Below, piece after piece: positions 17,370 through 25,873 of a stretch of 64,000 nt of DNA. Made by a program: the position numbers and the translations under genes. Numbering within the stretch: position 1 is the stretch's first letter; every line of letters starts with the position of its first letter. The DNA lies in contig CAZRWD010000001.1 in NCBI GenBank assembly GCA_964603785.1, positions 248,001-312,000 of the forward strand, given 5' to 3'. Under the pieces are notes generated by a model, which was given only the letters and a program-made list of their open reading frames with translations, was not told the DNA's origin and searched no databases. The stretch is from CAZRWD01 sp964603785 (lineage in GTDB: Bacteria; Fermentibacterota; Fermentibacteria; Fermentibacterales; Fermentibacteraceae).

Positions 17370-18495
17370 CCTCTCCTCCGGCAGCCTGTTCTTCAGGGCG
17401 ATAGACGTCCTCCCGGTGCTCACGCCGGAGATGGAGCGCGAGCTGTCCGTCGTCATGAGGAGGGCCAGGCTGGGCCTGTTCAGGGCTTTCTGGTCGTCGC
17501 CGCCCTGCAGGGCCGCCCTGGTGGGGGACATCGAAGCCCTCGCCGGCGGCGGCAGGATGGTTTCCGACACGCTCGACAGGAGCTACTGGGGCATGGACGA
17601 CGGCACCCTGCCCGGGTCCCGGCGTGCCGAGCTGCTCTCGGCCGTCCGTCTGATGGCGGGGGAGGAGCCCCCCGAGGAGGCCGTCGAGGCGCTCCATGTC
17701 AGCTGGGTCCAGGTGGAGAGGCTCGGATGCACCATCTCCCCCGAAGGCTTCACGGAGGCCCGGAGGGCCTATTCAGAGGTCCTCGACAGACTCGTCGAAT
17801 CCAACCTCAGGCTGGTCGTGAAGTGGGTCCGCAGGTGCGGCATGTTCGCTCCCGGAGACGAGATGGATCTCGTCCAGGAGGGCTGCGAGGGGCTGATCGC
17901 CGCGGCGAGGCGCTTCGACTTCGGAAGGGGCTTCCGGTTCTCGACGTACGCCGTATGGTGGATCAGGCAGGCCGTGCTCAAGGCGATGGTCAGGAACGCC
18001 AGGCTCATCCGCCTTCCGGTGCACCTCGCCGCGCTCCAGTCCGAGATCCGCAGGGCGGCCTCGGAGTATGCCGCCAGGCACGGCCGTCAGCCGGGCGAAG
18101 ACGAGCTGGCGGAGTGTCTCGGCGTGGGCCCCGACCTCGTGAGGGCCGTAATGCGGACCTCCGGGGAGCCCCTCTCCCTCGACCGCACCCTGGGGGAGGA
18201 CTCGGACGGCACGATCCACGACGTCATAGGAAGCCGCGCTCCGGGACCCGACGACCTGGCCTCCAGACGGGACGTGCGGGAGAGGGTCGCCCGCTCCCTG
18301 GACCGCCTTCCGCCGAGAGAGAGGGACATCGTGGTGAGGAGGTTCGGTCTCGCGGGGGAGGAGCCGGAGAGCCTGGCCCGGATCGGGAGGGACCTCGGCC
18401 TGAGCAGGGAGAGGGTCAGGCAGCTCGAGCTGCGCGCACTGGGCAGGCTGCGCGCCCTCGGCCTGCTGTTCCCGGACGACGGCGATGGCTCCTGA
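17362..18495 (+). CDS. rpoD: RNA polymerase sigma factor, sigma-70 (RpoD-type)
   Basis: A 377-residue group 1/2 sigma factor. Region 1.2-like LTPEMERELSVVMRRAR is at ~20. Region 2 (LVESNLRLVVKWVRR, then FDFGRGFRFSTYAVWWIRQA) includes the promoter-melting and -10 recognition helix. Region 3 (PGEDELAECLG) and region 4 (LPPRERDIVVRRFGL, LGLSRERVRQLELRALGRL), with the -35 reading helix, complete it. Position after dnaG and the size support the housekeeping factor, but region 1 is short and a second sigma-70 elsewhere cannot be excluded. The TTGACA/TAnnnT promoters in the window are what it should recognise. Confidence 0.87.
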   Translation: MADLSSGSLFFRAIDVLPVLTPEMERELSVVMRRARLGLFRAFWSSPPCRAALVGDIEALAGGGRMVSDTLDRSYWGMDDGTLPGSRRAELLSAVRLMAGEEPPEEAVEALHVSWVQVERLGCTISPEGFTEARRAYSEVLDRLVESNLRLVVKWVRRCGMFAPGDEMDLVQEGCEGLIAAARRFDFGRGFRFSTYAVWWIRQAVLKAMVRNARLIRLPVHLAALQSEIRRAASEYAARHGRQPGEDELAECLGVGPDLVRAVMRTSGEPLSLDRTLGEDSDGTIHDVIGSRAPGPDDLASRRDVRERVARSLDRLPPRERDIVVRRFGLAGEEPESLARIGRDLGLSRERVRQLELRALGRLRALGLLFPDDGDGS

Positions 18496-19321
18496 CGTCC
18501 GGATGACGGTGCTCATGATCTCGGCGGCCGCCATCGCGGCATCCTGCGACCGCGGCGGGAGTCCGGAGCCGGGCGGCATCGTGGTCTACGGGCCGTCCAT
18601 CGTCGAGCTCATGTACGAAGGCGGGATCGGAGGGAGGATCTCGGGCGTGGACAGGTACACCGAATGGCCGCCCGAGGCGGCTGACCTCCCCCGGACGGGC
18701 GGATATCTCGATCCCTCGCCGGAGGCCCTCGCCCTTCTCGACCCCCGCCTGGTGCTCTCGGTCGGCCGCAATCCCGACACCGAGGCCGTCTGCCGCATAC
18801 TGGGCTGCGCATACCGCACCCTCAGCTTCGACAGGCTGGAGGACGTCATGGCCGCCGCGGACTACCTCGAGACGGAGCTGGGGGCCGACCTCTCGGCATT
18901 CCGCTCCCGCCTCCGCGGGGTCATCGACTCGACGCGCACAGGCTGGGGCGGTCCCGGGCCCTCCCTGGTCATCGTCGTCTGGCACGAGCCCGGAGACGGC
19001 ACGATGACCGTCGCGGGCCGCGAGACCTGGCTCTCGGACCTCTGCTCGGAGATGGGCATGTCCCTTCTCGCTCCCGCGACGGGCACCTACCCGATGGTCT
19101 CCGTCGAGGGGGTGCTCTCCCTCGCACCCGACTACATAGTCCACGCCTGCCCCGGCATGAGCGGGGACAGCGCCTCCCTCGAGGCTTCCGAGCGGGCGTT
19201 CTGGACGGATGCCGGGTTCGACCCGGCGAGGGTCCGCCTCGCCTTCGACGACTTCATGCTGATTCCCGGCTCCAGGCTCGACAGGATAGCGGAGAGGCTG
19301 GCCGCCCTGTGCACTCGCTGA
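18485..19321 (+). CDS. ABC transporter substrate-binding lipoprotein (BtuF-like)
   Basis: A 278-residue lipoprotein. A short signal ends in lipobox IAASC at Cys21, then comes a helical-backbone (type III) binding fold typical of cobalamin, haem and siderophore receptors: IVVYGPSIVELMYEGG, GYLDPSPEALALLDPRLVLS, SVEGVLSLAPDYIVHA. It starts within the last codons of the sigma gene and overlaps the ATPase gene. With the next two genes it forms a complete importer. Cobalamin or Fe-siderophore is the likely cargo; nothing here decides between them. Confidence 0.85.
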   Translation: MAPDVRMTVLMISAAAIAASCDRGGSPEPGGIVVYGPSIVELMYEGGIGGRISGVDRYTEWPPEAADLPRTGGYLDPSPEALALLDPRLVLSVGRNPDTEAVCRILGCAYRTLSFDRLEDVMAAADYLETELGADLSAFRSRLRGVIDSTRTGWGGPGPSLVIVVWHEPGDGTMTVAGRETWLSDLCSEMGMSLLAPATGTYPMVSVEGVLSLAPDYIVHACPGMSGDSASLEASERAFWTDAGFDPARVRLAFDDFMLIPGSRLDRIAERLAALCTR

Positions 19322-20082
19322 GGGTCGAGGGGCTCTGCGCAGGCTACGGCGGCCCGCCCGTCCTCAGGGACGTCACCTTCAGCCTGGAGCCCGGAGACGT
19401 CTGCGGCGTGATAGGACCGAACGGCGCCGGGAAGAGCACTCTCCTCAGGGCGATCCTCGGTCTCGCCTCGACCCCGGACGGGATCATCCGGATCGACGGC
19501 AGGGATGCGAAGTCGCTCTCCAGGATGGAGATGGCCAGGAAGACCGCATTCCTTCCCCAGGAGTACAACCACCATTCAAGGCTCACCGTTCGCGAGACGG
19601 TGCTGCTGGGACGGCATCCCCACAGGCCCGGATGGAGCCCGGACAGCGCCGAGGACCGCGCGATAGCGCTCGAGTGCATGGAGCTTACCGGGGTGAGCCA
19701 TCTCGCCCCGCGGCCATTCTGCGAGCTGTCAGGCGGCGAGAGGCGTCTGGTCATGCTCGCCTCCGTGCTGGCACAGCGCCCCATGCTGCTTCTCCTGGAC
19801 GAGCCCGCCGCATCGCTGGACTTCAGGCACCAGATCGAGGTGTGGCAACTGGCCAGACGGCTCGGATCCATGGGGGTCACCGTGCTCGCCAGCACCCACG
19901 AGCTAGGCATCTCCGGGAGGTTCACCAACAGGCTGCTCGTGATATCGAAGGGCAGCTGCAGGTGTTTCGGGACGCCCGACGAGGTCTGCAGACCCGACCT
20001 CCTCAGCGAGGTCTTCGAGGTCGGCCTCATGGTCGCGTCCGACGGGTACGGCGGGTTCACCGTCGTGCCCCATCCGGACTGA
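19309..20082 (+). CDS. ABC transporter ATP-binding protein (BtuD/FepC-like)
   Basis: A 257-residue cytoplasmic ATPase of the cobalamin/Fe3+-siderophore importer family. Walker A GPNGAGKST (residues ~38-46), Q-loop LPQEYNHH, signature LSGGERRLVMLA, Walker B LLLLDEPAASLD and the switch His in STHELG are all present. The RNG-type C-terminus of FepC relatives is not obvious. The GTG start overlaps the binding-protein gene by 13 bases. It would power uptake through the FecCD-type permease that follows. Confidence 0.92.
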   Translation: MHSLRVEGLCAGYGGPPVLRDVTFSLEPGDVCGVIGPNGAGKSTLLRAILGLASTPDGIIRIDGRDAKSLSRMEMARKTAFLPQEYNHHSRLTVRETVLLGRHPHRPGWSPDSAEDRAIALECMELTGVSHLAPRPFCELSGGERRLVMLASVLAQRPMLLLLDEPAASLDFRHQIEVWQLARRLGSMGVTVLASTHELGISGRFTNRLLVISKGSCRCFGTPDEVCRPDLLSEVFEVGLMVASDGYGGFTVVPHPD

Positions 20083-20086
20083 CGGC

Positions 20087-21046
20087 ATGGCACGGCCCCG
20101 GCCCGCCGTCCTCTGGCTCGTGCTCCTGGTCCTGCTGGGCATGGGAGTCCTCCTGTCGCTCTCGAGCGGGCCGCTCGGCTTCCCGGACGACTGGCTGACG
20201 CTGCGCCTCAGACTACCCAGGATAGCCCTGGCCCTCCTGGCGGGCTCCACCCTGGCCGTCTCCGGCTGCATCCTGCAGAGCCTCCTCCGGAACGAGCTCG
20301 CGACCCCCTACACGCTCGGCATCTCGGCGGGGGCGGGGCTGGCGGCGGGATCGCTGATAATCCTCCAGCCCCTCCTGCCGGTGATGGTCTATGTGGGTGC
20401 AGGCTGCGCCGGCGCCCTGGCCTCGTCACTGGCGGTGTTCGCCCTGGCCAGGGCGGCGGGCGGGGACGACAGCTCGAGGCTCCTCCTGGCGGGTGTCACG
20501 GTCAACCTCGTCGGCGCCTCGGTCCTGCTGCTCCTGGAGTACTTCAGCCCGGCTTCCCGGCTCGTCGAGATAGTGCGGTGGATGATGGGCGACCTGGCGG
20601 CGGTCGACATCAGGATACCCATCTTCCTGACGCCCTTCGCGCTCGCGGGGTTCCTCCTGGTCATGCCTAGGACCGGCACGCTGAACCAGCTGTCGATGGG
20701 CGACGAGCTGGCTGCATCCCGCGGGGTGCATGTGAGGTCGGAGAGGAACATCCTGCTCCTGTCGGCCTCGCTCCTCGCCGGAGGCACGGTGGGCGCGGTG
20801 GGGCCGGTGGGCTTCGTCGGGCTCATCGTTCCGCACCTGATGAGGCGCTTCGCCGGATCCGACAACAGGCTGCTCGTCCCGGCATCGGCCGTGGGCGGGA
20901 TGGTCATGCTCCTCTATGCGGATGTCCTGTCGAGGGTGGTCGTCCCCCCGTCCGAGCTGCCCATAGGGATCGTCATGGCCCTCCTGGGAGGACCCTTCTT
21001 CCTGGGGGTGCTGCTGCGCGAGGGCCGGCCGGGAAGGGGTCAGTAG
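20087..21046 (+). CDS. ABC transporter permease (BtuC/FecCD family)
   Basis: A 319-residue polytopic inner-membrane protein with about nine to ten hydrophobic helices. Family features: RLPRIALALLAGSTLAVSGC near residue 43, SAGAGLAAGSL, and the ATPase-contacting stretch VGFVGLIVPHLMRRFAG near 240. It closes the importer operon. Its last 7 bases overlap the convergent PpiD-like gene (TAG at 21044-21046 against TGA at 21042-21040), leaving no terminator between them. Confidence 0.92.
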   Translation: MARPRPAVLWLVLLVLLGMGVLLSLSSGPLGFPDDWLTLRLRLPRIALALLAGSTLAVSGCILQSLLRNELATPYTLGISAGAGLAAGSLIILQPLLPVMVYVGAGCAGALASSLAVFALARAAGGDDSSRLLLAGVTVNLVGASVLLLLEYFSPASRLVEIVRWMMGDLAAVDIRIPIFLTPFALAGFLLVMPRTGTLNQLSMGDELAASRGVHVRSERNILLLSASLLAGGTVGAVGPVGFVGLIVPHLMRRFAGSDNRLLVPASAVGGMVMLLYADVLSRVVVPPSELPIGIVMALLGGPFFLGVLLREGRPGRGQ

Positions 21047-22887
21047 CCCGCCGGCATGACCGGCGGAGGCGTCGAGGACCTCATGTTCCTGACCGCCTCC
21101 TCGAACTCCGCGCGCCTGTCCTCGACTGACGCCTCCTCCCTGAGGATCCCGAGGAGGCTCCTCACGGCGGAGACCCCGTGCTCGCTCTGCACCATCAGAT
21201 AGAGCGGGGAGACGACAGCGGGATCGGAGGGCATGGGCAGCTCGGTCCGACCGGTGATCTCCGCCACGACCGCCGTCCCGCCTGTCCTGAACGGACCGAT
21301 GGGGGTCAGGAGCGGGGCGATCTGTGCGGCCTCCGCGAACTCCCTCGAGGAGAGTATGCCTCCGTAGGCCTCGGGGTCGTCGACGGCCGAGGCGAGCACG
21401 CCGGCTATGTAGAACTCGGGCGTTGCCGTGACCGCGAGCGACTCGGCCTCGGCGTAGAGCCCGAGCGAGAGGCCTTCCGACCTCATCCTCCCGACGGCCC
21501 TGGCGGCCATGGCGAAGGAGGAGTCGGAGGCCATCGAGGTGTATGCGGTCATGAGCAGGCGGCCCGACGCAAGAGCCGTCTCGTAGTCCATCATCCCGCC
21601 CTCGAGGGATCTCTCGATCCGCTTCGCCAGTATGAGCGCGGGGTAGCCGCCCTGGTAGGATGGCGAGAAGAACAGGGGGCCTATCGAATCGACCCAGGTC
21701 GTGTCGAGCGCGAACGCGGCCATGGATGCGGGAACGCCCTCCGGCAGGGGAGAGTCCTGCTCGACGAGCAGCTCCCCCCAGTCCGTCACAACGAGGGAGT
21801 CGCTCCAGGGTATGCTCTGGGACAGCAGGTCCGCCATGCTGTCCTCGACGCCCTGCATGGTCCTGTAGAGTGCGTTCCGGCCGGGAAGGACCGGCGTCTC
21901 CCAGTGGAGCGCCGTCACGGTGTCGTCCCCGGCGGGTCCGCCCGCGACCGGGTCGATCCCGGCTATGCTCATGATGTGGGCGGACGGGATCGTCCCGCCC
22001 CTGAGGGAGTGACCGGTGAACGGTCCTGCTGCGCCCCCCGGGCCGGGTACCGAGTCGATCACCGCGAAGGCGGCGAGGTTCTGCCTGGTCATCACGACCG
22101 TGTCGGGCGGAGACCCTGCCGCGACCATGGAGTCGACGGTCCAGAAGGCATCGGCGATGTCGGCCGAGTCGGGCCCGATCTCGACCACCGCATACCTGAG
22201 CCTGCAGTACGGGACATACTCGAAGAGCCCGGCGTGGCTGTCGTAGAAGCTCCTGAGGGCCTCCTCCCCGGGGACCTCGGGCATGGCCCTGAACACGACT
22301 ATCCTGGCGGTGACGGGCGCATATCCCGAGGCGATGCTCCAGGCGAGCTCGTCCCTGGATGCCATGTTCTGCATCCTGCCGGCCGCGGGGAACATCATCG
22401 CCCTCATCTGATCGTAGTTCTGGTTGTACTGGACCATGTAGCCGGGGGACTGCATGAACTGCCTGAACGCCTCCTCCGGATCCTCCGCGCCCATCATCCC
22501 GAAGATGGACTTCAGGTAGGCATCGGCCGCGCGCCTGTCGGGGGCCCCCCAGCCGATGTCGGAGAGGTAGGCCGCCCTCAGCCGCCCGCTGATCATCTCC
22601 TCGAAGGCCGCCTCGCGTATCCTGGAGGACATCACGGACAGCTCCGCCTCGGGCGAGGGGTTGCCCTGGTAGCTCATCTGCTCGTAGAGCCTGGAGTAGA
22701 CGGCCGACAGGCTCGCATCGTACTCCTCCGGGGGCACCTCGCGGCCGTCCACCACGGCGACGGCGCCGAGGGTTCCGCCTCCGCGCCCCATGCGCCCCGT
22801 GCCCCAGTCGATGAAGACCAGGACGACGAAAGTGACAATGATCACTATGAGGAATATCTTCGCGTTGTCCCGAAACCAGGTCAGCAT
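21040..22887 (-). CDS. PpiD/SurA-like membrane-anchored foldase
   Basis: A 615-residue protein with one N-terminal membrane helix (FLIVIIVTFVVLVFIDWG) and a large periplasmic part. The region VVDGREVPPEEYDASLSAVYSRLYEQM is the opening of a SurA/PpiD N-terminal chaperone domain. Further on, FRAMPEVPGEEALRSFYDSH resembles the start of a rotamase segment, but I cannot find an intact parvulin active site. A chaperone for envelope proteins is therefore more likely than an active prolyl isomerase. The ATG at 22887 is preceded by GGGGGGA. It is divergent from holA across an AT-richer 131-base gap. Confidence 0.7.
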   Translation of the reverse strand: MLTWFRDNAKIFLIVIIVTFVVLVFIDWGTGRMGRGGGTLGAVAVVDGREVPPEEYDASLSAVYSRLYEQMSYQGNPSPEAELSVMSSRIREAAFEEMISGRLRAAYLSDIGWGAPDRRAADAYLKSIFGMMGAEDPEEAFRQFMQSPGYMVQYNQNYDQMRAMMFPAAGRMQNMASRDELAWSIASGYAPVTARIVVFRAMPEVPGEEALRSFYDSHAGLFEYVPYCRLRYAVVEIGPDSADIADAFWTVDSMVAAGSPPDTVVMTRQNLAAFAVIDSVPGPGGAAGPFTGHSLRGGTIPSAHIMSIAGIDPVAGGPAGDDTVTALHWETPVLPGRNALYRTMQGVEDSMADLLSQSIPWSDSLVVTDWGELLVEQDSPLPEGVPASMAAFALDTTWVDSIGPLFFSPSYQGGYPALILAKRIERSLEGGMMDYETALASGRLLMTAYTSMASDSSFAMAARAVGRMRSEGLSLGLYAEAESLAVTATPEFYIAGVLASAVDDPEAYGGILSSREFAEAAQIAPLLTPIGPFRTGGTAVVAEITGRTELPMPSDPAVVSPLYLMVQSEHGVSAVRSLLGILREEASVEDRRAEFEEAVRNMRSSTPPPVMPAGY

Positions 22888-23018
22888 CTGTCCCCCCGGT
22901 CCCGCCGCGGCAATGGCCTCCGGGCGGCAGTGAAAGGTCTTGTATTGCGGTCTGAAATGTCCCGGAACAATAAGGGCGGTGCGCTGTTCGGGCAAGCCCC
23001 CGCCCGGCGGGGAGGGCT

Positions 23019-24017
23019 TTGAGGGTACAGGGCTTCGCGGCGTTCGAGAAGGAGCTGCGCGGGGCGCGCCCCGGCGCCGTCTTCCTGGTGTGCGGCCCGG
23101 AGCCCTGGCAGGCGGCCCGTCTCAGGGCGGCCGCAAGGTGCCGATACTGCGAGGGGCTGGGGTTCGAGTACCGGTCCGTGTACCCCGACGACCTGTCTCC
23201 GGGGGACATCCCGAGGATGGTCTCGGAGCCGTCGCTGTTCTCACCGGGCAGGCTGTTCAGGTTTGCCGAGGCCGACAGGCTCCCGCCCAGGCTCCGGAAG
23301 GAGCTCCTCGAGTCGCTCGGAAGCCCCGCGGGCGATGCCTTGCTGGTCGAGTCGGGCGATTCCTCGATGAAGTCCTCCTTCAACGCCGCCGTCGACCGCA
23401 TCGCCCGCAGCTTCGTCTGCTGGGAGCCCTTCGAGCGCGACCTGCAGGGCTGGTGCGACACGATGGCCGCGGAGGAGGGGCTGTCCCTGACCCCGGCCCT
23501 CAGGTCCATCCTCGTGTCGTGGTGCGGAGGGAGCCTCTCGAGGCTAGCGGATGCGGTGACCCGCGCCTCGCTCTACGCTTCGGGAAGGAGGCTCGAACCC
23601 TCCGAGCTGGCGGGCATAGTGACCGGGGTGGCGGACCCCGGCGTCTTCGACCTGGCGGACGAGGTCTGGGCGGGGAGGACCGGCGGCGCCCTCTCCTGCG
23701 CCTGGAGGCTCATCAGGGCGGGCGAGGAGCCCGTGGCCCTGCTGGCCCTCCTCTACCGCCAGTGGGAGCGGTTCGAGACCGCCAGGAGGATCGTCTCGTC
23801 GGGCGGAGGCGCCAGGGACCTGCAGAGGGAGCTCGGGCTCCCCATGCAGGCAGCGGGTCTCATGGCGAAGACCGCCGCGGAGTCCGGGCTGCCTCCGGCA
23901 TGGATCTCGTCGGAGCTGTTCGCCTCCTCGGACTGGGAGATGAAATCGGGCGCAGACGCCTCCACGGTGTTCGCAGGTCTGATCCATGCCTTGACAAGAG
24001 GTCCGAAAGTATATTGA
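23019..24017 (+). CDS. holA: DNA polymerase III subunit delta
   Basis: A 332-residue clamp-loader delta subunit. The N-terminal AAA+-like domain has VFLVCGPEPWQAARLRAAA in place of a Walker A, as expected for HolA, which binds no ATP. Mid-region features are WEPFERDLQGWCDTMA and the helical collar GAEEPVALLALLYRQWERF-like segment near 235-255. The TTG start at 23019 has GGGGAGGG 4-5 bases upstream. It opens the sliding clamp at the replication fork. Identity is moderately distant but the pattern and length fit. Confidence 0.85.
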   Translation: MRVQGFAAFEKELRGARPGAVFLVCGPEPWQAARLRAAARCRYCEGLGFEYRSVYPDDLSPGDIPRMVSEPSLFSPGRLFRFAEADRLPPRLRKELLESLGSPAGDALLVESGDSSMKSSFNAAVDRIARSFVCWEPFERDLQGWCDTMAAEEGLSLTPALRSILVSWCGGSLSRLADAVTRASLYASGRRLEPSELAGIVTGVADPGVFDLADEVWAGRTGGALSCAWRLIRAGEEPVALLALLYRQWERFETARRIVSSGGGARDLQRELGLPMQAAGLMAKTAAESGLPPAWISSELFASSDWEMKSGADASTVFAGLIHALTRGPKVY

Positions 24018-24116
24018 GTACACTCCTGCCGCGCATCCGCGGCCTTGACAGGCTTGGAAGGAGAATGACCCCGTGCCTGCTCCGGCAGGTCCAGTAGTCC
24101 CTCGAGAGGAGACGAC

Positions 24117-24803
24117 ATGGCGGAGGTTCTTGAGGAGAGGATCCAGGATCTGCTCGCGCGGAGGACCGAACTCTCCGACCGCTTGGCGAACCTGGAGAAG
24201 CTGAAGGCCGAGACCAACGAGCGAGTCTACAAGCGCATCAGGCAGGACTACCAGGACAAGCTCAACTCGGTCCTGAGCGACATCTCCAACGAGCGCGGCT
24301 CCCTCGAGAACAAGGTCGGCGAGCTCAAGGTCGAGATCGACCAGAAGGAGAAGCACTATCAGGAGGAGAGCGACAAGGTCGACGAGCTCAACCTGCGCGC
24401 CAAGCTGAAGGAGTTCGACGCGAACGACGACTCCTTCCGCACCGAGCTCGAGGACGCGCGCCGCTCCAGGGCCTCCACGGGATCGGACCTCGAGAGGCTC
24501 CGCTCGGAGCTCGCCGATCTCAACAAGGTTCTCAAGGACGTCGACGAGGCCACTTCAGGGCGCAAGGCCGCCCCGTCCAAGAAGAGCGCCGTGGTCGAGG
24601 AGCCGCCCGACATCGAGCTCGACGAGGAGATCCTCGACGAGGAGGTCGGGGAGGAGGCCGCCGGAGGCGGCACCAAGTGCCCCTCCTGCGGACACGACAA
24701 CCCCCCCCAGAAGCTCTTCTGCGAGAGCTGCGGAAGCTCACTGGACGAAGAGGAGCCTCTGGACGAGGACTTCGACCTCGTGGACGACGATCTGGACCTC
24801 TGA
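24117..24803 (+). CDS. Coiled-coil protein with C-terminal zinc ribbon
   Basis: A 228-residue cytoplasmic protein. Residues 1-145 are a long, strongly charged coiled coil (ERIQDLLARRTELSDRL, continuing in heptads). A linker leads to an acidic segment, then a zinc ribbon CPSCGHDN...FCESCG near 190-210 and a very acidic tail (EEEPLDEDFDLVDDD). ATG at 24117 with GAGAGGAG upstream. I do not recognise the family. Coiled-coil plus zinc-ribbon proteins (compare YgiT/CdnL- or DksA-like forms) often bind nucleic acid or RNA polymerase, but nothing here proves that. Confidence 0.7.
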   Translation: MAEVLEERIQDLLARRTELSDRLANLEKLKAETNERVYKRIRQDYQDKLNSVLSDISNERGSLENKVGELKVEIDQKEKHYQEESDKVDELNLRAKLKEFDANDDSFRTELEDARRSRASTGSDLERLRSELADLNKVLKDVDEATSGRKAAPSKKSAVVEEPPDIELDEEILDEEVGEEAAGGGTKCPSCGHDNPPQKLFCESCGSSLDEEEPLDEDFDLVDDDLDL

Positions 24804-24826
24804 GAGGACGGAGTCTCACAGGAGCA

Positions 24827-24855
24827 GTCGACGGGCGTCCGCCGCGCCCGTCGAC
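24827..24855. terminator. Bidirectional terminator-like hairpin
   Basis: GTCGACGGGCG pairs perfectly with CGCCCGTCGAC (11 bp, 7-base loop). It lies between the convergent coiled-coil and asd genes and is followed on the plus strand by GGTTT. Confidence 0.75.
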
Positions 24856-24913
24856 GGTTTCCTGCGACCGACCCGCGCAATGCCCAGTGGAGGTTCCGGT
24901 GGCTCCTGCAGGT

Positions 24914-25873
24914 TCAGGGGACGAGCATCTCGAGAATCTGGACGGCGTTGAGAGCGGCGCCCTTCCTCACGTTGTCGGAAGTGACCCACATCTGCACCGT
25001 GAACGGATCGACAGGGCCGATCCTCACCCTTCCCACCCATACCTCGGAGGTCCCCCCGACCTCGGAGGGGCGGACCCCCCTCTCCTCGAGGCGCACGCCG
25101 GGCGCCCTCCCGAGAGCCTCCTCGACGAGCCGGACGGGCACGGCCCGGTCCAGCCTCACGGTGACGGCCTCCAGATGACCCACCCTCACGGGCACCCTCG
25201 CCGAGGACGGGTAGACCGGGAAGCGCCTCCCGAGGATCTTGCAGGTCTCGTTGACCAGCTTGGTCTCCTCCTCGCAGAAGCCGTTCCCGTCGAGCTCTCC
25301 TATCTCGGTGATGACGTTTCCGTGGAACCAGTCATTCCTGGGCAGGCGGCTCTCGCCCCGCTCCTGGGACTCGAGCTCCCTGAGGGCCGGCGTACCGCCC
25401 CCGGATACGGACTGATAGGTGGCGACCGAGATCCATTCGATCCCCGCCAGCTCGAGCAGCGGATTGACCGCCACGACGAGCTGGATCGTGGAGCAGTTGG
25501 GATTTGCCACCAGCCTGCAGCCCCTCGTGACGGCTCCCGGATTGACCTCGGGCACCACGAGCGGGACGCCCTCCGTCATCCTGAACCTGGAGGAGTTGTC
25601 CACGACCACGGCGCCGCGTTCGAGGCTCTCGGGCACCCATCCGGAGGCCACCTCGGCGGACGTCGCCCCGAGCAGGAAGTCACCGGGCATTACGAGCCCG
25701 GGGTCCCAGGGCACGACCTCGACCTCGCTGCCCATGAAGCGGACGGTCCTGCCGCCCGACGCTCCGGAGGCGAACGCGAGAAAGGATCCCGCCGGCGGGT
25801 GAAGCCGCTCTTCCAGGACCGACGCCATCTCGAGTCCCACCAGGCCTGTCGCTCCTACCACCCCGAATCTCAC
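24914..25873 (-). CDS. asd: Aspartate-semialdehyde dehydrogenase
   Basis: A 319-residue NADPH-dependent enzyme that makes aspartate semialdehyde for lysine/diaminopimelate, threonine and methionine. The N-terminal Rossmann motif is VRFGVVGATGLVGLEM. The catalytic Cys is in NPNCSTIQLV. ATYQSVSGGGTPAL and ARVPVRVGHLEAV (substrate Arg and catalytic His) follow. The GTG at 25873 has GGGAG about 4 bases upstream and puts GAxGxVG at the very N-terminus. It is divergent from the lytic transglycosylase, whose start lies at or over this one. Confidence 0.95.
   Translation of the reverse strand: MRFGVVGATGLVGLEMASVLEERLHPPAGSFLAFASGASGGRTVRFMGSEVEVVPWDPGLVMPGDFLLGATSAEVASGWVPESLERGAVVVDNSSRFRMTEGVPLVVPEVNPGAVTRGCRLVANPNCSTIQLVVAVNPLLELAGIEWISVATYQSVSGGGTPALRELESQERGESRLPRNDWFHGNVITEIGELDGNGFCEEETKLVNETCKILGRRFPVYPSSARVPVRVGHLEAVTVRLDRAVPVRLVEEALGRAPGVRLEERGVRPSEVGGTSEVWVGRVRIGPVDPFTVQMWVTSDNVRKGAALNAVQILEMLVP

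Noticed and set aside
22888..23018. AT-richer divergent region between the PpiD-like gene and holA as mapped promoters
   Set aside because: Partial matches (TTGTTC with CAATAC on minus, TTGCGG with AACAAT on plus) have poor hexamers or spacing. It must contain promoters but I cannot place them.
24045..24073. TTGACA at 24045 as a promoter for the coiled-coil gene
   Set aside because: No -10 at 15-19 bases downstream (the sequence there is ACCCCG). TTGACA at 23991 with TATTGA 15 bases on is slightly better, but also weak, so neither is listed as a feature.
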